Source of the DNA: Pseudomonas brassicacearum
GTDB lineage: Bacteria > Pseudomonadota > Gammaproteobacteria > Pseudomonadales > Pseudomonadaceae
Assembly (NCBI RefSeq): GCF_009601685.2
Contig: NZ_CP045701.2
Location: forward strand, 6,510,001 to 6,574,000
Direction: 5' to 3'
Length of the DNA: 64,000 nucleotides
Shown here one piece after another: positions 9,328 to 17,730 of this stretch; the first letter of the stretch is position 1, and each line of letters begins with the position of its first letter. Below the pieces are notes generated by a model that saw only the letters and a program-made list of their open reading frames with translations, was not told where the DNA came from and searched no databases. The position numbers were made by a program, and so were the translations under genes.

Positions 9328-9681
9328 ATGCGAATGATCGGCTGGTTGTTACTGGCACTGACGTCGAACCAGGCATTGGCCCAGGCTTGCGTGGTCCGCA
9401 GCCAGGCGGAACGGCTGGATGTGAAAGTCTGCCAGCAGAACCGCAACATCCCGCAGAAGCTGTTTGCCGACGGTTTCTGCCAGCCAAACCTTGCCGGCCA
9501 GAAGGTCGAGGTGCAATACGTCGATCAGTGCCCTGGCGGCGCGTTCGGCGTTTGCAGCAACGCCCAGGTCGCCAATATGCCTTACCGCCAGGATATTCAC
9601 TATTACGGCGTGGCGACCGATGCCGCTTACCTGCAGCCATTTTGCGAAGGGCAGAGCCAGGGCACCTGGCTCAAGCCTTAA
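9328..9681 (+). CDS. Small secreted Cys-rich protein of the zinc cluster
   Basis: A 117-residue protein with a signal peptide (MRMIGWLLLALTSNQALAQA) and six cysteines in the mature part, suggesting periplasmic disulfides. GGAGGTGA sits just ahead of the ATG, which decides this start over longer in-frame options. I do not recognise a domain; homologues beside zinc genes in Pseudomonas are sometimes labelled as ubiquinone-oxidoreductase-like, which I do not trust. Its place between two COG0523 genes and a DUF1826 gene suggests a role linked to metal limitation, an inference from context only. Confidence 0.8.
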   Translation: MRMIGWLLLALTSNQALAQACVVRSQAERLDVKVCQQNRNIPQKLFADGFCQPNLAGQKVEVQYVDQCPGGAFGVCSNAQVANMPYRQDIHYYGVATDAAYLQPFCEGQSQGTWLKP

Positions 9682-9694
9682 GCCTTAAGCCTTA
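9673..9694. repeat. Short tandem heptamer AAGCCTT x3
   Basis: Three tandem copies of a 7-base unit (AGCCTTA) cover the stop codon of the small secreted protein and the end of the DUF1826 gene. The tract could vary by slippage; it changes no coding sequence beyond the last residues. Confidence 0.7.
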
Positions 9695-10345
9695 AGCCAG
9701 CCAATCCAGCGTGAGAATCAATCGACGCTCTCCCGGCGCGGGATCCGGAGAGCGATGGATCAGGCCAAGCCCTTCGTTACCGTGCCACTTTTCGCCTTTA
9801 AGCAAACCCACATCACCGCAACGAAACTGCTGGATCACGCTCGGATCACTGGGCTCAGCCTCAGGCTCGGCAAGGCGTCGCCGGTCCATGGCGCCTTCCT
9901 TGAGCCACTGGCTGCCGACACCCGCATAGGTGGTCAGCAGCCGCACCGGCACATGGTCAACGTGAAAGCGCGGGCACATGGCCTTGTCCAGTGTGCGCAG
10001 GCGCAGGCCGACACGTTGCGCACCCAACAGGCAGGCAAATGCACTGACCAGCCAGGCAACATCGGCGATAAAACCTTCATAGCCTTGCAAGTCTCTGAAA
10101 CCCGCGGCCAGGCCCAGCAGCGCTGGCGGGGTGTCTTCCTGCGGCAACTCGAGCACCCGTGATTCGGCCAGCGGCTGGTCCATCGCCAGCACCATGGCCG
10201 CAAAATCGCTGATATGTGCAGGAAGCTGACGCTGCCAGACCGCCAGGTTGGTGCCGTCGTCCAGGATCTGCGTGAATATCCCTGGCGTATCCTCTTGGAC
10301 CTGCCGTACCCGCACCGCCCTTTTCAGACTAGGCGCCAGCATCAT
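9692..10345 (-). CDS. DUF1826 protein
   Basis: A 217-residue soluble protein with the DUF1826 core: [16 protein letters not shown], a Pro/Glu-rich linker, then [20 protein letters not shown] and RLILTLDW. The HxD and later H residues resemble a double-stranded beta-helix metal site, but no activity is established for the family. It starts ATGATG at 10345, overlapping the ZigA-like stop by four bases, so the two genes are translationally coupled and share the Zur-controlled promoter at 11631. DUF1826 genes recur next to zigA in Pseudomonas. Confidence 0.88.
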   Translation of the reverse strand: MMLAPSLKRAVRVRQVQEDTPGIFTQILDDGTNLAVWQRQLPAHISDFAAMVLAMDQPLAESRVLELPQEDTPPALLGLAAGFRDLQGYEGFIADVAWLVSAFACLLGAQRVGLRLRTLDKAMCPRFHVDHVPVRLLTTYAGVGSQWLKEGAMDRRRLAEPEAEPSDPSVIQQFRCGDVGLLKGEKWHGNEGLGLIHRSPDPAPGERRLILTLDWLA

Positions 10346-11550
10346 GCCGCGACCTCTTCATGCCACGGGCCGAACGGATCCGGCAACAGGCGCCAACTTT
10401 CAACACCGAGGGCCATTTCCGCGTCAGTGAGCAGGCAAGCGTCCAGTTCAGCGGCGAGTTGGCCAAAATCGATATCCTGGCCAATGAAGACCAGCTCCTG
10501 GCGGCAATCGCCTGTGGCAGCAAGCCAGTTCTTCATGATCGCGGCTGTACTTTCTTCATCCTGCGGCCATTGGTTTTTCGGCACGAACCGCCACCAGCGC
10601 CCGGCGAAGCCATGCCGCATCAAGCCACCGGCCTGGGACCAACTGCCCGCCTCCTCAGGTTTGCTGGCCAGCCAGAAGAACCCCTTGGAGCGCAGCAGTT
10701 TGCCATTGGGCCACGGACGGTCGATAAAATTGAAGAACCGCTCGGGATGAAACGGCCGGCGAGCCCGATAGGCGGTCGAGGCGATGCCATATTCCACGGT
10801 TTCCGGCACGTGCTCGCCACGCAGCTCCTGTAGCCAGCCAGGGGCCTGGGCGGCGCGTTCGAAGTCGAAAAGGCCTGTGTCGAGAATCCTGCCCAACGGC
10901 ACCTGCCCCATGACCATGGGGAGGATCTGCGCCTGGGCGTTGAGGCGCCGCAGAATTGCGCTCAATTCTTCTCGCTCATGCTGGCTGATCAGATCGATCT
11001 TGCTGATCAGAATCACGTCGGCAAACTCGATCTGTTCGATCAGCAGGTCGGTGATCGAGCGTTCATCCTCCTCACCCAGGGTTTCACCCCGTGACGCAAG
11101 GCTTTCGGCGGCTTGGTAATCGAGCAGGAAATTCACACCATCGACCACCGTCACCATGGTGTCGAGCCGCGCCACATCGGCCAGGCTTCGACCTTCTTCG
11201 TCACGAAACGTGAAGGTTTCTGCCACGGGCAACGGTTCTGAAATGCCCGTGGATTCGATCAACAGATAATCGAAACGCCCTTCCCTGGCGAGTTGCCCGA
11301 CCTCTTCGAGCAAGTCTTCGCGCAACGTGCAGCAGATGCAGCCGTTGCTCATTTCCACCAGTTTTTCTTCGGAACGACTCAGGGTGACATCTCGCTGGAC
11401 TTCGCTGCCATCGATGTTGATCTCGCTCATATCGTTGACGATCACCGCAACTCGCAAATTGTCGCGATTACGCAGGACGTGGTTGAGCAGTGTGCTTTTG
11501 CCGGCACCGAGGAATCCAGAAAGGACGGTTACGGGAAGACGATTGGGCAT
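10342..11550 (-). CDS. zigA: ZigA-like zinc metallochaperone GTPase (COG0523)
   Basis: A 402-residue G3E GTPase of the ZigA/YciC class, which hands zinc to client enzymes when zinc is scarce. P-loop GFLGAGKST is at residues 12-20, the zinc-binding CxCC (NGCICC) ends at residue 74, and the base-recognition motif lies in [10 protein letters not shown]. The C-terminal CobW_C domain is complete. I start at 11550 ([10 protein letters not shown]) because GAGGA lies eight bases ahead, whereas an in-frame ATG 15 bases upstream has no ribosome binding site. A perfect Zur-type box lies 81 bp upstream, and the DUF1826 gene follows with a 4-bp overlap. Confidence 0.93.
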   Translation of the reverse strand: MPNRLPVTVLSGFLGAGKSTLLNHVLRNRDNLRVAVIVNDMSEINIDGSEVQRDVTLSRSEEKLVEMSNGCICCTLREDLLEEVGQLAREGRFDYLLIESTGISEPLPVAETFTFRDEEGRSLADVARLDTMVTVVDGVNFLLDYQAAESLASRGETLGEEDERSITDLLIEQIEFADVILISKIDLISQHEREELSAILRRLNAQAQILPMVMGQVPLGRILDTGLFDFERAAQAPGWLQELRGEHVPETVEYGIASTAYRARRPFHPERFFNFIDRPWPNGKLLRSKGFFWLASKPEEAGSWSQAGGLMRHGFAGRWWRFVPKNQWPQDEESTAAIMKNWLAATGDCRQELVFIGQDIDFGQLAAELDACLLTDAEMALGVESWRLLPDPFGPWHEEVAA

Positions 11551-11630
11551 CAGGTATATCCTCATCGGGCGGCCGCTTCGACTACGGCTCGTTTCCAGGT
11601 TTGGCTGGGGTCAGGGTCACGGCATTTTAT

Positions 11631-11643
11631 GTTATAGTATAAC
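11631..11643. promoter_or_regulatory. Zur-type operator between zigA and the secreted protein gene
   Basis: Perfect palindrome GTTATAGTATAAC, matching the Pseudomonas Zur box GTTATA-N-TATAAC. It lies 81 bp from the zigA start and 51 bp from the start at 11694, so it can repress both divergent genes when zinc is plentiful. Confidence 0.9.
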
Positions 11644-11693
11644 AACGCAATTCAACCAGCCCCCACCGTCCCCCATTGGTCTGAGATCACTCC

Positions 11694-12086
11694 ATGCGCA
11701 ATCATTTGAAATTCGTATTGGCGAGCGCGTTGTTGCTGTGGGTATTAAGCGCTTCAGCCCAAAGCTCGCTCTTGGCTAATTGCACCCGAAGTGCAAATTT
11801 GCTGGCGTGCGTGGATCTCCAAGGCAATGCCTACAGCGTTGCGACCGCGGGAAACACTATTTATTTACGGGGTTTTGAAGCGGCCAGTCGTCGTTATTGG
11901 GCGCAAACGAACAGTCGTTACGGTCAGCTCACATTCTTTACTGGCTTGGCATCGGATGGAGAAAGCTGGGTCGGATATAGCCGGCGTGTGGGCTGGACGA
12001 CTCTCAATCGTTTCTCGAGTTCTGGCGGTAGCGCGGGCGCATTTGTATGCGGACGCATGAACGGGTGTCAGGACTCATCGCGCTGA
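11694..12086 (+). CDS. Small secreted protein, probably Zur-controlled
   Basis: A 130-residue protein with a clear signal peptide (cleavage likely after LSASA, near residue 22) and a mature domain of about 108 residues with four cysteines, rich in aromatic and small residues (RRYWAQTNSRYGQLTFF, GESWVGYSRRVGW). I do not recognise a family. The Zur-type box 51 bp upstream and the position between zigA and folE2 suggest it is made during zinc starvation. A near-parS sequence starts directly after its stop. Confidence 0.82.
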   Translation: MRNHLKFVLASALLLWVLSASAQSSLLANCTRSANLLACVDLQGNAYSVATAGNTIYLRGFEAASRRYWAQTNSRYGQLTFFTGLASDGESWVGYSRRVGWTTLNRFSSSGGSAGAFVCGRMNGCQDSSR

Positions 12087-12102
12087 TGTTTCACGTGGAA
12101 CG
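12087..12102. other. Near-consensus parS-like site
   Basis: TGTTTCACGTGGAACG differs from the Pseudomonas parS core GTTCCACGTGGAAC at one base (C to T in the left arm). It lies in the gap after the secreted protein gene, 516 bp from a perfect parS. Confidence 0.6.
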
Positions 12103-12157
12103 TGAACGTTTAGGGAGATGAAACTCCTTTCATGGAAAAGGTTTCTTTAAATTCATT

Positions 12158-12170
12158 GTTATACTATAAC
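12158..12170. promoter_or_regulatory. Zur-type operator of the folE2-ABC importer operon
   Basis: Perfect palindrome GTTATACTATAAC, 33 bp upstream of the folE2 start, in an AT-rich promoter region. It is the same 13-mer as the box at 11631 apart from the central base. Confidence 0.9.
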
Positions 12171-12202
12171 ATCTAATTTTGAACCTTCGATGGACCTTGA
12201 CC

Positions 12203-13099
12203 ATGAACGCGTTAACCCTGCCCGACGTCGCTGCGCAGGCTTCACGTCAAACCCTGCCCCTTGATTGGGTGGGCATGTGTGGCATCGCAACGCCGGTGCT
12301 GATTGACGGCCAGCGTCTCAGTGCAATGGCCGATGCGGGTGTCAGCCTTGATGACGCTGAGGCGCGCGGCATTCACATGTCACGTTTATACCTGGCGCTA
12401 GAGCTGCTTGAAGAGACCACGCTGTCGCCAGCGTTGTTGCGCCGAATCCTGCAGCAGTTTCTCGATAGTCATGAAGGCTTGTCCCACGCGGCATCGCTCA
12501 GTGTGCATACCGATCTGCTGCTCAAGCGTCCGGCACTTATCAGCCCATTGATGGGTTGGAAACGCTATCCAGTGAGCATCGAAGCCCACTTGAAAAACGC
12601 AGTGTTCCACGTGGAACTGAACATTCAGATCCCCTATTCCTCCACCTGCCCTTGTTCGGCCGCACTTGCTCGGCAATTGATCCAACAGCAATTCGTCGAC
12701 GACTTCGCTAACAAGAAACTTGAGCATGCCGAAATCCTGGCCTGGCTAGGTTCATCGAACGGCATTGTCGCCACCCCTCATAGCCAACGCAGTACGGCGA
12801 CCCTGAGCCTACGCCTGAACGCCGATGCCGACGATTTGCCGCTGCAGTCGTTCATCAACGAAGCCGAAGCAGCCCTCGGCACCGCTGTGCAGACCGCCGT
12901 CAAACGTGCCGATGAACAGGCCTTCGCCCTCGCCAACGGCCAAAACCTGATGTTCTGCGAAGACGCCGCGCGGCGATTAAGCACAGCCCTGCGTCGGTCA
13001 CCCGATATCGTTGCGCTGAATGTGCGCGTCGTTCACGCCGAAAGCCTGCACGCCCATGACGCCGTGGCGCAAAGCTGCTGGACCCGGGACGCGTCATGA
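12203..13099 (+). CDS. folE2: GTP cyclohydrolase FolE2 (zinc-independent)
   Basis: A 298-residue type IB GTP cyclohydrolase converting GTP to dihydroneopterin triphosphate for folate synthesis. FolE2 can use metals other than zinc and replaces the zinc enzyme FolE when zinc is short. The catalytic cysteine lies in STCPCS (Cys149 or Cys151), and a conserved SQRS motif is at about residue 194. I start at ATG 12203, 24 bases inside a longer open frame, giving MNALTLPDVA. It is the first gene of a four-gene operon under the Zur box at 12158 and overlaps the next gene by 4 bp (ATGA). A perfect parS site lies inside its coding sequence. Confidence 0.95.
   Translation: MNALTLPDVAAQASRQTLPLDWVGMCGIATPVLIDGQRLSAMADAGVSLDDAEARGIHMSRLYLALELLEETTLSPALLRRILQQFLDSHEGLSHAASLSVHTDLLLKRPALISPLMGWKRYPVSIEAHLKNAVFHVELNIQIPYSSTCPCSAALARQLIQQQFVDDFANKKLEHAEILAWLGSSNGIVATPHSQRSTATLSLRLNADADDLPLQSFINEAEAALGTAVQTAVKRADEQAFALANGQNLMFCEDAARRLSTALRRSPDIVALNVRVVHAESLHAHDAVAQSCWTRDAS
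12603..12618. other. parS site inside folE2
   Basis: TGTTCCACGTGGAACT contains the perfect 14-bp Pseudomonas parS core GTTCCACGTGGAAC. It encodes residues VFHVEL of FolE2. ParB binds such sites to load condensin and organise the origin region. Confidence 0.9.
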
Positions 13100-13764
13100 T
13101 CAACTGCCAAGCGCTGTGCTGGGGCGCCCCCGGACAACCCCTCACGCCACCCCTCGCCATGCAGCGACCGGCCGGCAGCCTCACCGCCATCATCGGTGCC
13201 AACGGCTCGGGCAAAAGCAGCCTGTTGAAAGTGTTCGCGGGCCTGCAAAAACCGATCTCCGGCAAAGTCACCCTGGAGGTTCCACGCCGCGGAGGGGTTT
13301 CGTTCATGCCGCAGCAACAGCATCTGGATCGGCAATTCCCCATCAGTTTGCAAGAGTTGGTGGCCGCCGGTTCCTGGGGTAATCGACACACGCCAGCCAT
13401 GCGAAGGCAATTGCTCCAGACCGTACTGGCCGACTGGGCGTTGACCGGCCTGGAGCATCGTCCATTAATGGCGTTGTCTGGAGGCGAACTGCAACGCGCC
13501 CTGCTCGCTCGCCTGAGCTTGGCCGAAGCGCCACTGCTGTTGCTCGACGAACCCCACGCCGCCCTCGACGAACAAGGCCAGGCGCTGCTGTGGAAACACA
13601 TTCATCAATGGCATGCCGCGGGCAGAACCGTGGTGGTGGTGTGCCATGATCTGGCAGCGGTCCGCCAACATATTCCCCATACGCTGCTGATCAGCAGCAC
13701 TGGCTGCGTACTAGGCCGCAGTGTCGACTTGATCGCCCAACAACCTCTGACGTGGGTGGCCTGA
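13096..13764 (+). CDS. Metal (zinc) ABC transporter ATPase
   Basis: A 222-residue ABC ATPase of the zinc/manganese importer class. Walker A GANGSGKSS is near residues 35-43, the Q-loop in MPQQQHLDRQFP, the signature LSGGELQRALLARL near 131, Walker B LLLLDEPHAALD, and the switch His in VVVVCHDLAAV. It drives import through the next gene's permease. It starts inside folE2 (ATGA overlap) and its stop overlaps the permease start (TGATG), so the operon is tightly coupled. It may correspond to AztA-type or a second ZnuC. Confidence 0.92.
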   Translation: MINCQALCWGAPGQPLTPPLAMQRPAGSLTAIIGANGSGKSSLLKVFAGLQKPISGKVTLEVPRRGGVSFMPQQQHLDRQFPISLQELVAAGSWGNRHTPAMRRQLLQTVLADWALTGLEHRPLMALSGGELQRALLARLSLAEAPLLLLDEPHAALDEQGQALLWKHIHQWHAAGRTVVVVCHDLAAVRQHIPHTLLISSTGCVLGRSVDLIAQQPLTWVA

Positions 13765-14630
13765 TGCTTGCGGTCACTCATCTCTGGCAACCGTTTCAAG
13801 AGTTTGTCTTCATGCGCAGGGCCTTGCTTGGCGGCCTGGTGCTGGCGTGCAGCACGGCGCCGTTGGGTGTGTTCCTGATTCTTCGGCGCATGAGTTTGAT
13901 CGGCGACGCCGTGGCGCACGGTATTCTGCCTGGCGCCGCCCTCGGCTTCTGGTTTGCCGGGCTGAGCCTGCCCGCCCTGACTGTTGGCGGCCTGGGCGCG
14001 GGCCTGAGCATGGCCGGGCTCGCCGCCTGGATTACCCGGCGTACCGGTCTAAGAGAGGACGCCAGCCTCGCGGCGATTTATCCGATTTCCCTGGCGGCCG
14101 GCGTGTTGATTCTCGGCATGGCCGGTAAACGCCTGGACTTGCTTCATCTGCTGTTCGGCTCGGCCCTGGCGGTAGACGGTCCGACACTCACCGGCATGCT
14201 CTGGGTTTCCGGTGCCAGCCTGGTGGCGATGGCATTGATTTACCGACCGTTGCTGCTCGATACCCTGGACCCACTGTTCCTGCAAACTGTCAGTCGTCTC
14301 GGCCCGTTGGCCCATGGCGTGTTCCTGACCCTGGTGGTGTTGAACCTGGTGATCGGCTTCCAGGCCATCGGTGCGTTGATGGTGGTTGGCCTGATGATGT
14401 TGCCGGCCGCCGCGTCGCGATTCTGGAGCCGTCGCTTGCCGCTGCTGATGCTGATCGCGGGGCTGCTTGGTTGCCTCTCGGTGTGGCTTGGCCTGTTGTT
14501 GTCCTTCTATTACTCACTGCCCAGCGGGCCGTCCATCGTGCTGGTGGCGGGCGGATTGTACCTGCTTTCGGTGGTATTCGGTCCGGTGCACGGTTTGCTG
14601 CGCCGCCCGCCTTTGCTCACATCCCAATGA
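13764..14630 (+). CDS. Metal (zinc) ABC transporter permease
   Basis: A 288-residue inner-membrane permease of the ABC-3 family. About eight hydrophobic segments are visible, with the family motifs LGVFLILRRMSLIGDAVAHG near the start and IGFQAIGALMVVGLMMLPAAASR in the middle. The start ATG at 13764 overlaps the ATPase stop. It forms the zinc channel with the ATPase and the binding protein that follow Zur control. A 11-bp gap separates it from the binding protein gene. Confidence 0.93.
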   Translation: MLAVTHLWQPFQEFVFMRRALLGGLVLACSTAPLGVFLILRRMSLIGDAVAHGILPGAALGFWFAGLSLPALTVGGLGAGLSMAGLAAWITRRTGLREDASLAAIYPISLAAGVLILGMAGKRLDLLHLLFGSALAVDGPTLTGMLWVSGASLVAMALIYRPLLLDTLDPLFLQTVSRLGPLAHGVFLTLVVLNLVIGFQAIGALMVVGLMMLPAAASRFWSRRLPLLMLIAGLLGCLSVWLGLLLSFYYSLPSGPSIVLVAGGLYLLSVVFGPVHGLLRRPPLLTSQ

Positions 14631-14641
14631 GGTGTTTCCCA

Positions 14642-15517
14642 ATGCGCGTTCTGCTCGTGCTGTTCACTCTGATGCTGTCCATGTCTCTGTCCGCCGCCGA
14701 AAAGCTTCAGGTGGTGACCAGCTTCAGCATCCTCGCCGACATGACCCGACAGGTCGGCGGTGAGCATATCCACATCACCAACATGGTCGGGCCGGACGCC
14801 GATGCACACACCTACGAACCCACTCCAGACGACGCCAAGGCATTGCTCAAGGCAAAATTGATCATCAAGAATGGACTGGGCTTCGAGCCCTGGTTGGATC
14901 GCCTGGTAACCAGCACTGAAACCACGGCTCCGGTGATCAGCGCCAGCCATGGCGTCATTCCGCGCTCACTGGATGAGGATGGCGAGACCATCCCCGACCC
15001 GCACGCATGGCACAACCTGGCGAACGCCGAGCTTTATGTCAGCAATATCACCAAAGCATTGGAAGCTGCCGACCCGGCCAACAAGGCCGACTACGAACGC
15101 AACAGCCAGGCGTATCTGAAGAAAATCTATGCCTTGCTCGCCGAAGCCAAGGCCAAGCTCGGTGCGTTGCCACCAGGCAATCGCAAGATCGTGACCTCCC
15201 ACGACGCATTCGGTTACCTGGGCCAGGCCTATGGCATCGAGTTCATGGCGCCTCAGGGTTTATCCACAGAGCGTGAACCATCGGCGGCAGAAGTCGCGGC
15301 GCTGATTACCCAGATCCGCCAGGCTAAGGTCAAAGCGGTGTTCATGGAAAACATCAAGGACGCACGCCTGCTCAAGCAAATCGCCGACGAGAGCGGTGCG
15401 CACATCGGCGGCACGCTGTACTCCGATGCACTCGCGGCTAGCGGACCGGCCAGTACCTTTACGGGTCTGTTCGAATACAACCTCAATACGTTGTATGAGG
15501 CGCTAAGTCGGCCTTGA
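14642..15517 (+). CDS. Metal (zinc) ABC transporter substrate-binding protein
   Basis: A 291-residue periplasmic cluster A-I binding protein with a signal peptide (MRVLLVLFTLMLSMSLSAA). Candidate metal ligands are His56 in DADAHTYEPTP, His121 in DPHAWHN, His187 in TSHDAFGYLG and Asp262 in LYSDAL. The His-rich loop found in ZnuA of enterics is absent, and the His3-Asp set resembles AztC-type zinc proteins as I recall them. It is the last gene of the folE2 operon and is followed by a REP pair. Manganese binding is less likely given the third His and the Zur control. Confidence 0.92.
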   Translation: MRVLLVLFTLMLSMSLSAAEKLQVVTSFSILADMTRQVGGEHIHITNMVGPDADAHTYEPTPDDAKALLKAKLIIKNGLGFEPWLDRLVTSTETTAPVISASHGVIPRSLDEDGETIPDPHAWHNLANAELYVSNITKALEAADPANKADYERNSQAYLKKIYALLAEAKAKLGALPPGNRKIVTSHDAFGYLGQAYGIEFMAPQGLSTEREPSAAEVAALITQIRQAKVKAVFMENIKDARLLKQIADESGAHIGGTLYSDALAASGPASTFTGLFEYNLNTLYEALSRP

Positions 15518-15526
15518 TAGAACATT

Positions 15527-15597
15527 TGTGGGAGCAAGGCTTGCCCGCGGGCGATGCACCGAGTTGTCTGCATCGCGATGCAAGCCTTGCTCCCACA
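15527..15597. repeat. REP pair (GTGGGAGCAAGG type)
   Basis: Inverted copies TGTGGGAGCAAGGCTTGCCC (from 15527) and CAAGCCTTGCTCCCACA (to 15597), between the convergent binding protein and DUF3617 genes. It may serve as a bidirectional transcript end. Confidence 0.85.
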
Positions 15598-15627
15598 GAT
15601 TCTTCAAACGATTACTTCATACCCGCT

Positions 15628-16149
15628 TCACGCCCTCGGCTTGACCGTTCCGCAATCCTGCCCCAGCCACACCGCGCGAGTGTCGAGGCTGCCGTTCTGC
15701 TGGATGCCGGTGGCATTGAAAGTGCCGTTGACCTTGGTGGTGAATTCACGATCGCTCTGGAACGTCGCGACGCCATTACCCTGGGCTTTCGGGCAACTGA
15801 AGCGAAACTTCCACTGATTGCCGGTACGCTCGGTGATCTGCTGCTTGCAACCCGATTGCGGGTCTTGCAGCGGAATGTCATTGGTTTGCACCTGCGCCGG
15901 GGTCAGGCAGACACGAATACCTTTACCGCCCATGGTGATGCCCTGCTTCTCCAGCATCGCTCGCTGCTCCGGCGTCATCTGGTTCTGCACCTGGCCCAGG
16001 ATCAGCTGCAGGTCCGGCAGGTTCTGGTTATCGACCTTCATGTTACTGGTGGTCAGCTCCCATAAACCCGGCTGGAGCATCTGCGCCTGAGCCGCCATCG
16101 GAACCGACAACCCCATTGCCAAGACCACACCCAGCAGACGAACATTCAT
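15628..16149 (-). CDS. DUF3617 periplasmic protein
   Basis: A 173-residue secreted protein with a signal peptide (MNVRLLGVVLAMGLSVPMAAQA). The mature part opens with QPGLWELTTSNM, the hallmark of DUF3617, has a Gln/Met-rich helix (MTPEQRAMLEKQGITM), and ends in a beta-rich domain with four cysteines including VCLTPAQV and GCKQQ. Function is unknown; family members occur beside envelope genes. I chose the ATG at 16149 because it gives a clean signal peptide, discarding a very long in-frame extension. Confidence 0.9.
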   Translation of the reverse strand: MNVRLLGVVLAMGLSVPMAAQAQMLQPGLWELTTSNMKVDNQNLPDLQLILGQVQNQMTPEQRAMLEKQGITMGGKGIRVCLTPAQVQTNDIPLQDPQSGCKQQITERTGNQWKFRFSCPKAQGNGVATFQSDREFTTKVNGTFNATGIQQNGSLDTRAVWLGQDCGTVKPRA

Positions 16150-16290
16150 TGCATAAACTCCAAAGGACAGGTGGCCGTTAGACGCCGCCCACAGGCTTCG
16201 GTTCAGGCTTGGGACGAGTGAATTAAATCGCGACATTCGCCATGGAACATGGTCTGTTAAGCATTGAAACCTCCGGAGCAAGAATGCCCC

Positions 16291-17730
16291 ATGGATTATT
16301 TCGGCCCGCATGTTTTCGGTTACCTGATCGCGCTGCTCCACACCCTGGGTTCCATTGCCGCCGTCCACGCCGTCTTGACGGTGCGCACGGCCCAAGGCTC
16401 GATTGCCTGGGCCCTGTCGTTGCTGTTCATACCCTACCTGACCTTGATTCCTTACCTGGTTTTCGGACGCAGTACCTTTGATGGCTACATCAAGGCGCGC
16501 CGACAAGCCAATGAAGAGATGCGCAAGGCGATCTCCGAGCTCAACTGGCGACCGTGGGTCGAAGAGGCCCTGACCGCCCGCGCTTCCCAGGCCTACGACT
16601 CGTTGCGGGCCATGCCCCAGCTGGGGCGCACACCGTGCCTGGCGAACAATCAGGTGCGCTTGCTCGTCAATGGCCAGGCCACGTTCGAGGCGATCTTCCA
16701 GGCCATCGATAACGCCCGGCAGGCCGTGCTGATTCAATTTTTCATCATCCACGATGATCGCCTTGGCTTACGCCTGCAGGCACTGCTCCTGAAAAAGGCC
16801 GCCGAAGGCGTGGCGGTGTATCTGCTTTATGACCGCATTGGCAGCCACTCCCTGCCCCACCGCTACGTCCAGGCGCTGCGCGACGGTGGTGTCCACGTGA
16901 AAGCCTTCGCCACCCGCAGTGGCTGGCTCAACCGGTTCCAGGTCAACTTTCGCAACCACCGCAAGATCGTGGCGGTGGATGGCGTTCTAGGCTTCGTCGG
17001 CGGGCACAACGTGGGCGATGAATACATGGGCGAAAAGCCCCCCCTGGCGCCGTGGCGCGACACCCATGTCGAAGTCCGCGGTCCGGTGGTGGGGAGCATG
17101 CAAGAGTCGTTTGCCGAGGACTGGTTCTGGGCGGCCCGTTCGCTGCCCCCGCTGATCCTGCCGGACACCTACCCGGACGACGGTGTGCTCTGCCAGTTGC
17201 TGACCAGCGGCCCGGCCGATGCCTACGAAACCTGCTCGCTGTTTTTCGTCGAAGCAATCCATGCGGCCAGCGAGCGAGTCTGGATCACAACGCCTTACTT
17301 CATCCCCGACGAAGCGGTGTTCGCAGCCTTGCGCCTGGCGGTACTGCGCGGGGTGGATGTGCGCATCCTGCTGCCCTCGCGGCCGGACCACAAGATCGTC
17401 TACGCCGCATCCAGCCTGTATGCGTTTGAGGCGGTGCGGGCCGGTGTGCGGATGTTCCGTTACACGCCGGGCTTCCTGCATCAGAAGGTGGTGCTGATCG
17501 ACCGGGAAATCAGCGCCATCGGCAGTGCGAACCTGGACAACCGTTCGTTCCGCTTGAATTTCGAAGTCATGCTGCTCACGGTGGATATCCGGTTCGCCAC
17601 CGAGGTCGAGCAGATGCTTGAGCAGGACTTCGCCCAAGCCGTGGAAATCGACAAACAGGAAAGCCGGGAGACCCACCGCCTGCAGAAGATCGGCATGCGG
17701 ATCGCCCGGCTCATTTCCCCGATTCTTTAA
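16291..17730 (+). CDS. cls: Cardiolipin synthase ClsA
   Basis: A 479-residue phospholipase D-superfamily enzyme that condenses two phosphatidylglycerols into cardiolipin at the inner membrane. Two N-terminal membrane segments (residues about 6-27 and 38-58) precede two PLD domains, each with an HKD motif: [13 protein letters not shown] and [26 protein letters not shown]. The length matches Pseudomonas ClsA. The ATG at 16291 puts the first membrane helix at the usual place. Its stop codon overlaps that of the convergent cfa gene, so the two lipid-modifying genes end on the same bases. Confidence 0.96.
   Translation: MDYFGPHVFGYLIALLHTLGSIAAVHAVLTVRTAQGSIAWALSLLFIPYLTLIPYLVFGRSTFDGYIKARRQANEEMRKAISELNWRPWVEEALTARASQAYDSLRAMPQLGRTPCLANNQVRLLVNGQATFEAIFQAIDNARQAVLIQFFIIHDDRLGLRLQALLLKKAAEGVAVYLLYDRIGSHSLPHRYVQALRDGGVHVKAFATRSGWLNRFQVNFRNHRKIVAVDGVLGFVGGHNVGDEYMGEKPPLAPWRDTHVEVRGPVVGSMQESFAEDWFWAARSLPPLILPDTYPDDGVLCQLLTSGPADAYETCSLFFVEAIHAASERVWITTPYFIPDEAVFAALRLAVLRGVDVRILLPSRPDHKIVYAASSLYAFEAVRAGVRMFRYTPGFLHQKVVLIDREISAIGSANLDNRSFRLNFEVMLLTVDIRFATEVEQMLEQDFAQAVEIDKQESRETHRLQKIGMRIARLISPIL

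Noticed and set aside
16890..16903. CACGTG core with partial parS arms in cls
   Set aside because: GTCCACGTGAAAG matches too few arm positions on both sides; other CACGTG hexamers (10811, 38175, 46985, 50873 areas) lack arms altogether.
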